From contig NC_063150.1 of assembly GCF_020921035.1 (NCBI RefSeq), forward strand, positions 29,125,826-29,189,825: 64,000 nt of DNA, written 5' to 3'. The stretch comes from Rhodamnia argentea. Lineage: Eukaryota; Streptophyta; Magnoliopsida; Myrtales; Myrtaceae. Numbering within the stretch: position 1 is the stretch's first letter; the number at the start of each line of letters is the position of its first letter. The notes under the pieces are model-generated. The model worked only from the letters and a program-made list of their open reading frames with translations. It was not told the DNA's origin and did no database searches. Shown here piece by piece: positions 48,786 through 58,110 of the stretch. The position numbers and the translations under genes were made by a program.

Positions 48786-51700
48786 TCAATCTGCCACCAT
48801 GAATGGGTCAATTTCTCCAAGATCGGCCATCAGAGGTTCCAAGCTTGTCGGGTCTTCATCCTCTGCCGCAAAATATGTCGGGAAAGGAAGGGTCGATGCG
48901 TCTGGTTTCTTGTACACTGCATCCTTTATAAATACAAAATTTCCCTCTGCACCTGGGACCTGTTAAAGGAATGCAAGACAACCTAATTCGCCACAAATCT
49001 ACAAAGGAAAATCCATCTGCTAAATTTGGCGAACTAAGATTGAGAAAGAGAGGTGAAAGGGAACATACTTGGCCTCTCACCCACATCAAGTTCCTTGCGG
49101 GATCTATTCTGTAGACAAACACGTTTTTTACTGTTCGTCGCTTTCCACCCATTCGACCAGCCATTTTCTTGCCTTTGAAAACCTGTTAAGATGCAAACAA
49201 ACTTTATACCAAGCAAAAAATGACCAGCAAATGCTTAAAATAAAGGGATTGATATACCAAAACCACCGGCGGAAAGGAACAACAAAATCCTGATAACTAC
49301 CCACAGGCAAGCGAGACGGATGATCTAGTTAATTTAATTCTTCAAAGAACTAAAGTAGTAATAAGTCAAGATGTAGAAACAATTCCATTGGCAAAGACCT
49401 CATACGCCGTAAAGATGCACAACTTGCTGCATTCCACAATGTGCATCATCCTTTCCTTAAATCCATGTCTTTAAGCACTAGAAAAGCAACTACAGCCATT
49501 TGATTTGATGGTGATTGGTTGAAGTCATTATCATTGAAAGTTAGCTTCGACATTCTTTCATGTTATTTATTTCTAACCTCTCCATCAGAACATCAACATC
49601 AACATCAACATCAACATCATCTTTATTCCAAACTAGTTGGGATCAGCGGTCGATGAACCCAAAAATAAAATAAAATAAAATAAAATAAATCTTCTTAAAC
49701 AGGCTATTGCTACATGGTACACACCTCTCAAGTCTCAAGTTTCTTGTCCCCACAGAAAAAGTTGGCATACAGGAATTTCATAGTTTTAGAAACCATAAAT
49801 CTGCAAAACTTTCAGCTTAGTTGGCAAATCATTCATTGACTGATGGATCTGGGGCAAATACACTGGCCTGGACCAAGGTCCATCATGGCCATTGATCATG
49901 TGGGACCCACATGATCATTGGCTGTGATCATTTTGGGTCCACACATGATTAACGACCATGATGGACTGTGGTCATTTTGGGTCCACAGATGATCCAACGG
50001 CCATGAAGGACCTTGGTCCAGGCAAGACTCTCTAGATCTTAAGACTGAGCTTCACAATAAAAGTGTCTTAATATGCAATGGGGCTCACATCATCAATGGC
50101 CATGATGGACCATGATCATTTTGGGTCCACATATGATCAACGGCCATGAAGGACCTTGGTCCAGGCAAGAGACTCCGGATCTTAAGACTGAGCTTCACAG
50201 TAACAGTGTCTTAATATGCAACTTCTAGTTTCCCATTCCCATTCACAGTACAACTACTTTTGGATCATGCATCTGTTCCCTACATGCCACCTACAGGAAC
50301 TTATAACAGGAACTCCATAGACACCTACAGGAACTTATAATTATGCAATTGATGGTGTATAGCCGATGAGTGGATCTTAGAACCCACCAGCTATTAATGC
50401 AGCAACCAAACAATAAGCAAGTGAACACTGCCGTAAAAATAGTGCACGTAGTTACTGGCTATAGGCAGAAAAATGAACAGTCCTGGAAAAACGCTAGCTG
50501 GTAAAAGAGGAATGGCAACAAGGCTTCCAGCATAAAAACACAATAGAATCTTTAGATATCGCTAGAGATACCTTCCCAGGAGCATCTCTCTGACCAGTAG
50601 AACCAATACTTCGATGTGACAGTGATGCACCATGAGAAGCTGGCATCCCTGCAAATCCCCATCTTTTCATCCCACCCTGGATATTCAACATATAGAAACA
50701 ATAAGACGAGATAACAGTGGATCTCATTCCCTTATATGGACTCACAAGAATTTCAAAACAGTTCTGTTAACATATGGCAAGTAGAGGGAAAAACACGACG
50801 TGTTGTGGTACCACAGAGAAAATTATTCTCCACTTTAACAGTCCTCATCTCATGTCCATAGACGACTAAAATGGTAGAATTCATATATGAACTCCAGCCA
50901 ATCTAAATACACATGTCTCCCATTATACAATTTTAGTCTAAATCACAATGCTGTAAATATGCAAAGGTTTGACAACTATGGACAGAAAATCTAACATTAA
51001 ACCAACTCTGACAGTGAAGTAAAATCAAAAGCTCATTATCATTGGGCTATCAAAAACCAACTAGATGTGCTCTAGTTCAGGTTATCCATCAATGGATCAC
51101 ATTTGGTAAATCGAAATGAACTAAACGTCAAATACCTATGGAGAAAAAGAGCTATAAGCCAATGACTAAGTTTTACTAGGTAGCCTAATAAAGTAACAAG
51201 AAATCAAGGAAAATCTGAGCAAAAGAGATGAAAATGAGAGCTAAAGGCCTAACCTGAAATCCTTTGCCCATTGTAATTCCTTGGATATCCACATACTGTC
51301 CTGGGACAAAATGGCGAACACCAATTGACGTACCAACAGGTATGAGTGCATCTTCTGTCACAGGAAACTCTTTCAATTTCCTCTTCATTGGAACTCCTTG
51401 AGATCTAAAATGACCAACTTCCGGTTTCGTCAAATGCTTCTCTTTCTTCTGCCCGCAACCGATCTGACTAACACAGCAAGAATGCACCACCTTAAAATTA
51501 GAAACCATACCATGAAGCTCTACAGGCAAGCATCAGCTTCAGCCACAATTTTTAGCTGCTAATCACTATCTGAAACAAAGGAGAGCAAACATATACACAG
51601 TGCCATTTTGGTCACCTGTTTAAGCACCGGCAAAACAAGTTAAAAGAAAAGAAAGACGGCTGGAAATGCAATAATAGTTGTTGCCTCAATCATCCTCCTC

Positions 51701-52548
51701 CTTGCCCAGATTGAAAAATTGTTCTAACTGTCAATAAGACAGTCAATTCTACTCTCCAGTAAAACCCACGGCTTTCACCAGTACCAGTTTTAATGAAGAC
51801 ATTAAGTGACTCAGACATTGCTAATCCACAAGAATGGTGTTACTAAGGAGGGAAGGACTCTAGGTCATGGTATCCATTATGAAATTTCCATTGCTTTACC
51901 GGCATAGTCCAAGCTTAAAAAGAATATCTCCCCCATTAAGATCATCAGATGAGCACGCTGTTCCGAACAAGTCACGAAATTTTTAACAGAAGTATACAGA
52001 CAACTATCGAACCATTCTTAATGAAGAACTCAAACCAATCAGAGACCCGAAAGCTCTAACCGTGCCAAGAACGTGCCACTATCCACATTTCTTCTTAAGC
52101 TTTCCATGTTAACACCACGCAGTCACCTCCATAGCATCACGTCAAATTTACGAAAAGCAAACACATCCTGCAGAAAAAAGAAACAGCGTGCCGCTAATAC
52201 GGGCAGTGCATTCATGAGAACTCACACCTGTAGAGCGAAAATGCCTTCTTTCTCAACAGTCTTCACCTGGCACACGATGTTATCATCAACCCAGAGCACG
52301 GACAATGGAACCCTCGCCCCCCACTTATCCCACTGCGCGGTCATCCCGCACTTCACCGCAATGATCCCCGTCCGCTTCGAGACGGGGCCCATCACGCCCG
52401 AGACCGCCTCGATCACGCGAGCCGAGTCCGGGGCAAGCAGGGCCTCCGCGCTGAACCTCCTGATCAGGTGCTCAGCCGAAGGCGAGGTCGGGTTAAGGAC
52501 GGACAGAGCTCGGAAGCGGGAAATGAGGCCTCTCGAGAGGGCCGACAT
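48786..52548 (-). CDS. RPL3P: Organellar (mitochondrial-type) 50S ribosomal protein L3
   Basis: Five exons on the minus strand: 52548-52228, 51463-51254, 50676-50572, 49182-49069, 48959-48786; 924 nt, 307 residues. It is a structural protein of the bacterial-type large ribosomal subunit, contacting the peptidyl-transferase centre. An N-terminal Arg/Ser-rich targeting stretch ([18 protein letters not shown]) precedes the core. L3 landmarks are [92 protein letters not shown] and [14 protein letters not shown]. The acidic tail [20 protein letters not shown] matches the plant protein I know as RPL3P (At3g17465). The start codon lies 384 bp from the divergent CRSH start. The introns are large for the short exons, and one (49,183-50,571) holds an inverted and duplicated repeat. 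Confidence 0.95.
49575..49690. repeat. Microsatellites in an L3 intron
   Basis: A CATCAA run near 49,590-49,620 and an AATAA run near 49,662-49,689 lie in intron 4 of the L3 gene. Both are simple-sequence repeats and likely polymorphic. Confidence 0.8.
49868..50222. repeat. Intronic repeat with inverted ends and direct duplication
   Basis: The left end has GGCCTGGACCAAGGTCCATC, and its complement GGACCTTGGTCCAGGC occurs near 50,008-50,030 and again near 50,150-50,168. Internally, GATCATTTTGGGTCCACA recurs, and a block of about 125 bp (TCATTTTGGGTCCACA through AGTGTCTTAATATGCAA) is present twice, near 49,970-50,085 and 50,115-50,222. It may be a MITE-like element followed by partial duplication. 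It sits inside an L3 intron and is spliced out. Confidence 0.65.
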
Positions 52549-52644
52549 GGCCTGGGACGGGATTTAAGGTGGTGGGTATGGGAGTGATCGACTGCTAAGG
52601 CCCCGAGAAGTTATGGTTGTTGACTGTGAGTAGTGAGTACCCCC

Positions 52645-52683
<39 letters not shown>

Positions 52684-52932
52684 TGAAGAAGAGGAAGAAG
52701 AAGAAGAAGAAGAAAGAGGTGAGATTCTGCAGTAGGGTTTTAGGTTGGAGAGATGTCTGAATCATTTGGGCTGGGCTTGAGGCCTGTTTGGACTCCTTTG
52801 GCGACAACAGAAACCAACGACGGCCATGCTTTTTGTTTCGTTCATGATTAAAAAAATCACCTGAAAAATAAACAAGCAGTAGCACAGCCACAGAAGCTAC
52901 ACACACACGCTCGCCTTCCGTCTTCTTCCTCA
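52549..52932. promoter_or_regulatory. Divergent L3/CRSH promoter with GA and GAA tracts
   Basis: Only 384 bp lie between the start codons of the two divergent genes. On the plus strand the middle holds a pure GA tract (52,651-52,680) and a GAAGAA tract (52,686-52,716). Read from the L3 side these are TC/TTC tracts, a pattern typical of TATA-less plant core promoters. No convincing TATA box was found for either gene. Shared regulation of the two organelle-targeted products is possible but is inference. Confidence 0.5.
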
Positions 52933-55116
52933 ATGGAGATCCACTACGCCCCTCACGAACTCCGACTCCCCAAGCTCGCCGCTCCTTCGACCTCCCGCCC
53001 GGCACCCATCTTCCCCCTCGTCCCGGCGGCCCGCTCCTCTCCCTCCTCACGCCGGGCTCCCGCCGCGCGAGCTCGCATCTCGTCGCCGGAGAGCGCGGTC
53101 GTGGCGCCGCAGCACGCGGGGGGAAAGATGGTGGTGGAGCTGGTGGGGGCGTTCAACGAGCTGACGGAGAGGATGAGGAGCGGGGTGTCGCTGTCCACGA
53201 GGTCCTCCCGCATACTGTTCAAGGCCCTCAAGCTCGCCATCCCCATGATGCAGAGCTCGCCTCTCGGCCCCGACGGCCGTCCTCCTCTCTCCAGGGCGCT
53301 CAGCATCGCCATCATCCTCGCCGATCTTCAGGTTCTTGAACAATTTCTCTTCCTGGGTTTGTGTTCCGATGAGTTCAAATGTGATTAGCTTATTGCTTCA
53401 TAGTAATTGGCGTATGCATTGCGATTACCAAATGCCAATTTGAATACCATCCATTCAAATGGGCGTCTTTTTACTTCTTGCTCTCAGAATCTCTCACTTG
53501 ACTTTCGACCTTCCTTCTGCATATTCTTCCTGAGATGAAATTGTAAAGCAGCTGATGGCTTTTTCACAGATGGATGCGGAGGTGATATCGGCTGGCATCC
53601 TCAGAGAAGTCCTCGAGGCCGGAGTGGTGTCCATCCATGATGTGAGAGACCGGATTGGCACGGGGACGGCTCACCTGCTGCACGAGAGCTTGCGGGTCAA
53701 GAACTTCCCCTCGAAGGTTGACGTGCTGGACGACGAGAGTGCCGCCGCCCTGAGGAAGTTCTGCCTCACGTTCTACGACACGAGAGCCGTGGTCCTCGAC
53801 CTTGCCCTGAAGCTCGACACGATGCGGCATTTGAGCTACCTCCCGAGGTATCAGCAGCAGATGGTCTCTCTCGAGGTCATGAAGGTGCACGCGCCGTTGG
53901 CACACGCGTTGCGGACCGAATTCTTGTCGCTGGAGCTCGAGGATCTCTCGTTCCGGTACCTGTTCCCGTACTCGTACCTCTACCTCGACACATGGTTGAG
54001 AAGCCATGAGACCGGAAGCAAGCCCTTGATAGAAGTATACAAAGAGCATCTGCTTCGATCTTTGCAGGACGATTCCGTCCTAGCCAATATGGCGGACGAG
54101 ATTTTGGTCCTAGGCCGATATAAGAGCCGCTACAGCACTATGAAGAAGCTCCTGCGGGACGGGAGGAAGCCGGAGGAAGTGAATGATATCCTAGCCCTGC
54201 GAGTTATACTGAATCCGAAGTCGGGACCGGATACGACCGAGACGGGCGAAAGGGCATGCTACAGAACGCGGGAAATAGTCCAGAACTTGTGGAGAGAAAT
54301 GCCTCACAGAACGAAAGACTACATCTCGAGGCCAAAAGCGAATGGCTATCAAAGCTTACACATGGCTGTCGACGTGAGCGAGAATGGCCGAGCCCGACCG
54401 TTGATGGAGATACAGATACGGACTACGGACATGGATATGTTGGCGGCCGGCGGAACTGCATCTCACTCTTTGTATAAGAGCGGACTCACCGATCCTGAGG
54501 AGGTTGTATTCTACTCTTGTATGCATTTCTACATGGTCATGTTTGTCAGCAGTGGCATGAGAAGTGCCTCGACACCAAAAATGAGTCTCTCTTCTTTTGA
54601 TTGCTCAGGCAAAACGGCTGAAGGTGATAATGTTGGCTGCGGCGGAGCTTTCCGCTCTGCGTCTTCAAGACCTCCCATCGCTGAATCACAACACGGAAAT
54701 GGAGACCGACCGGAGAGATCGCGTCTTCCGCCTTCTCGACAAGAACGGAGACGGTAGGATCAGCATAGAAGAGCTCATGGAAGTGATGGAAGAGCTTGGA
54801 GCCCCCGGGGACGACGCGCGAGAGATGATGCAGCTCCTCGACGCCAACAGTGACGGTTCCCTGAGCTGCGACGAGTTCGACGTGTTCCAAAATCAGGTAC
54901 CAACATTCCTTCCCCTTTCCATGGCTTCACTTGCGAAAACATAGCGGATTGAGGGGTCCTTGGTTTGATGTTTCTCTCATTCTCTGTACACAGGTCGAAC
55001 TAATGAGGAGTCTAGAAGACAGAGACGACCAATACAAGGCGATGTTGAACGAGAAGCTTCACTTGGACGACATCGCCAGGATTAGCCCGGCCACGGCTGT
55101 AGAACCCCGGCAATAG
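52933..55116 (+). CDS. CRSH: Calcium-activated RelA/SpoT homologue, chloroplast
   Basis: Four exons: 52933-53331, 53570-54502, 54609-54896, 54994-55116; 1743 nt, 580 residues, about the usual CRSH length. It synthesises (p)ppGpp in chloroplasts in response to Ca2+. The first ~60 residues are rich in Ala/Ser/Arg/Pro, as in plastid transit peptides. The central part (about 130-300) aligns by position with the RSH hydrolase region, but I see no His-Asp HD motif, as known for CRSH. The synthetase domain (about 305-440) has VLGRYKSRYSTMKKLL, VNDILALRVIL, KDYISRPKANGYQSLHMAV and MEIQIRTTDMDMLA. Two EF-hand loops follow: DKNGDGRISIEE (about 488-499) and DANSDGSLSCDE (about 522-533), both with complete Ca2+ ligands. 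The gene is divergent to L3 and ends just before the LEA gene's 3' end. Confidence 0.96.
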
Positions 55117-55437
55117 CTCAAAGCCGGTATTGCCCTTTCCTCTTGTAGATACTAGAGATAGGTACTTGTACAATGCAGATGCTACTTGTGCATTTTGAGA
55201 TGTTGCACTTAACCAAAGTGGTCAAGCATTTTAGGAAAAGACATTTTGCTGTTACCAAAGTCGTTGGATCTTGAACAGGTTCTGGCATTATTTGAACATC
55301 AGAAAGTATACAGGAAAACAAAAGACGGTCCTTGGTAAACAACATGAACATATACATGCCAAAAACTCATAAGAGCCCTCAAAATCTTGAAAGAAAGAGA
55401 ACCCAAATATCATCGTAGGAGCCGCCGAATCTGTCTC

Positions 55438-56526
55438 TCAGAGCTCCTCTGCGTCGTGTCCTTTGCTGGCCAAATTGTCCTTGATCTCCTGAGACTTGTG
55501 CTTCGTGGCTTCGAGGGTCTCGCTGGCTTTGGCCTTAGCCGCTTCATAGCCTTCCTTGGCCTTCTCTTTGGCCCAGCTCAAGCGCTCGTCGGCCTCCTCT
55601 TGCTTCCTCTTCGCCTCCTCCGATGCCCTCTTCGCCGCCTCTGCAGCCTTCTCCCTTGCTTGTTCCTCCGTTTCGGATGCCTTCTGCTTCGCTTGCTCTG
55701 TTGTCTCGGCCGCCTTCTGCTTGGCCTGCGCGGCCTTTTTGGCCGCCTTCTCCTTCGACTCTTCTGCCTTCTCTGCCGCCTTCTCCTTCGATTCTTCCGC
55801 CTTCTCCTTCAACTCTTCTGCCTTCTCTGCCGCCAATTTGGCAGCAGCCTCGGCCTTTTCCTTTGCTTCTTGGGTTGTGGCACTCGCCGTGTCCTTTATG
55901 TGCTCGGCCGTTTCCTTGGCCGCATTCTTGACTTGCTCAGCCTTCTTGGCAGTCGCGTCCTTCAGCTCACTCGACTTCTCAGCCGTGGCTCTTTTGGCTT
56001 CCTCGGCTTTCTCTGATGCTGTGTTCTTCACGGTGCTGGCTTTCTCTGCTGCATATTGACCAGCTCCTACTCATTATAACATATGAAACATGTTTCAAAG
56101 TGAAGAACATCAATACCGTAATGAAGTTGGAAAGTGAAGTTCACAAACGCAACAACAATCATCGTACTAACCAGAGGCCACGTCCCGGACCTTGTCTTTG
56201 ACAGTCTTAGCGGTATCGGCGGTCTTATCCGAGGCACTTTTCGTTGCGCTCTCTTTGGTCTCGTCATGCTTGAACCCTAGACCTTCTGAGAGCTTCTCCT
56301 TTGCCCACTCGGTCCACGACTCCGAGGCTTCCTTCACCTCTTTCCCGGCATCCGCAGCCTTCTCGCCTGCTCTGTCTGTCTTCACCTTGAATTCCTTGAA
56401 GTCCTCGCCTTCTTCCTTGGTCGAAGACATGTGCCCGACCCCGGAGCCGCTGCATCGGGGGCCGAGAACCGCCAACGCCACCGCAGTGGCCATCACAAAG
56501 AGCCAAAAGGGTCTTCTTGAAGCCAT
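55438..56526 (-). CDS. Secreted LEA_4 (group 3) protein
   Basis: Two exons on the minus strand: 56526-56172 and 56066-55438, joined through a split Gly codon; 984 nt, 327 residues. Residues 1-28 (MASRRPFWLFVMATAVALAV and a Cys/Ser/Gly end) form a signal peptide, unusual for LEA_4 proteins, so export to the secretory pathway is likely. The rest is almost wholly Ala/Lys/Glu-rich 11-mer-type repeats (KEKAEESKEKAAEKAEESKE, AKQKAAETTEQAKQK), which stay disordered in water and become amphipathic helices on drying, protecting membranes or proteins. It matches in kind At3g17520. ABRE-like boxes lie upstream. Open frames on the opposite strand here are shadows of the repeats. Convergent with CRSH, with 321 bp between stop codons. 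Confidence 0.92.
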
Positions 56527-56703
56527 GGACGTTATGCAACAAAACCACCGCCCAGTTCACAGGTTTTTTGGAAGTTTATCTTCTAGTCTATGAAGAAGTT
56601 CGCAGAGGGAGAAAATCTCGGGGGCACGGGTTTTTTAAAAGCGTGTACAAAAGGCGGTAAAAGATAGTGGGGAAGGGAGACATGGCACCCGACAGGTGTC
56701 TAA

Positions 56704-56752
56704 CCACGTGGCAATGAGAGATGCCGGGGATGCTGTGAGGTTGCCACGTGTC
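56704..56752 (-). promoter_or_regulatory. Two ABRE/G-box elements upstream of the LEA gene
   Basis: CCACGTGG at 56,704-56,711 and GCCACGTGTC at 56,743-56,752 both contain the ACGTG core bound by ABA-responsive bZIP factors, 178-226 bp before the LEA start codon. Two such boxes close together are the usual arrangement of ABA- and drought-inducible LEA promoters. A TATA-like TTTTAAAAAA (complement) lies near 56,632. Confidence 0.65.
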
Positions 56753-56859
56753 GGCAGTTTCCAAGTGTCGGGTTCCATGTACTGGTTTGCTGTCTCGGTT
56801 GGTCAAAGCAGGCACAGAGTGGGCAGTTTCTAGTGCTTCCCCCCGCAGCGTGCTTAATC

Positions 56860-58110
56860 CTATGCCTAAAAAGTTTCGTGTAAAGAGAAGATTATTAGTA
56901 AGAATTTTTGTTTATATTTCCTTTATTTGATTACACTTTTTCCACATCGTTATACGGTGATCTCCAACATTTATAAAAAATACACCGTATTTCCACAACG
57001 TATATCCATGTAATACGTAGTGAAGTCGAAATCTGTGTGGTTACGTTCGTAGTACCCTTGCTAATCGAAAATCCATTGCATGTGACCATCGCATTGGACC
57101 CTTTCGATAGCACATTGAATGAGGCTTGTACTCGTAAATTCATTCGATTCATACCCCCGATGGCGACGTGAATCACTATACGTCACGGCCGTATGCTGGT
57201 GTTAACAGACCACACCGAGCGACGTCCGATCAAGTCCCCTACCGATGAGGAAATTTGTAACGTTATGCTCGTACAGATTCGATTATCACGCGACATCTAG
57301 AGACTCAGACATCGTAGTCTCACTTGATCGAAATCTATGCTCAGCTTGGTCCATCGATCCAAAAGATCAAGAGGGGATTCAAGGACTCAAAAACTCTCTT
57401 CCTACACCACCTCCAGGCATTATTAATGTGAACCGATTCGTATGGTTCAATTTCATCAGTGAAAACAACAAGTTTGTTGCCTGAGCTGAAGACCAAAGTC
57501 AAAAGAGATCCATAACTTATAAACCCCAGAGAAGAAACGACAGCCTTGAAAACAGTGAAAAGGCAGCAAAGAAAAAGAGAACAACCACAGAATGGGATCA
57601 GTTGATCCTTCTTTCCAACACAAATCTTAACATACCCCCATGGGCAAAATGGCCTCCAAGCAAATGCATATCTTAGACAGGCATGAGCAAACTCAAAAGT
57701 TATTTCCGAGTGCAGGGAGAAAAATGGATCGAACTCAATAAGACAATTAACTATTGTTTCTGCCTACCTGCAAGAATCAAAAACTGTTTGACTGACAAAT
57801 TACTAGATTCCTAAGAAAATTGTTCAATTCTATCTAGCAATCAAAAGCAAAATTCAGATACAGCATTTACATCTTTCTTTCTTGAAATGCAGTTTACTAA
57901 CCACCAAGCATCGTGATCTTGTGTTCCCCAATGTCTCCTCAGCATTCAGCCGCATGTTCAGCGGAAAACCCCAATCCTGTTCCAAACCACATTTAAGCTC
58001 ATTTAGCATAAGGAACATCTTTACACCAGCGCAGTGGATGACATGACGCTTGGATTTGGAAACAAGATTTAAGAGTAACCCTCCAGAGGAAAATATTTTC
58101 TTACTCCATC
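56860..58110. other. Intergenic DNA and MUSTANG 3' flank
   Basis: No coding exon was recognised in 56,860-57,480. Segment 57,500-58,110 is probably 3' untranslated sequence of the MUSTANG gene on the minus strand, possibly with a spliced intron, since acceptor- and donor-like sites occur near 57,770 and 57,975. Confidence 0.4.

Noticed and set aside
51464..51500. Earlier splice acceptor for L3 exon 2 (adding VVHSCCVSQ)
   Set aside because: The acceptor ending TTAGTCAG at 51,464 restores the conserved FALQ-IGCG junction of L3; the earlier AG adds residues absent from the relatives I remember.
52595..53050. 151-codon minus-strand ORF across the L3/CRSH spacer
   Set aside because: It includes translated GA/GAA microsatellites and runs antisense to CRSH exon 1; no domain.
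55387..56593. Long plus-strand open frames (209, 167, 133 codons) opposite the LEA gene
   Set aside because: They are shadows of the Lys/Ala/Glu repeats read backwards (Leu/Ser/Phe-rich), have no domain, and the minus strand gives a spliced LEA_4 protein.
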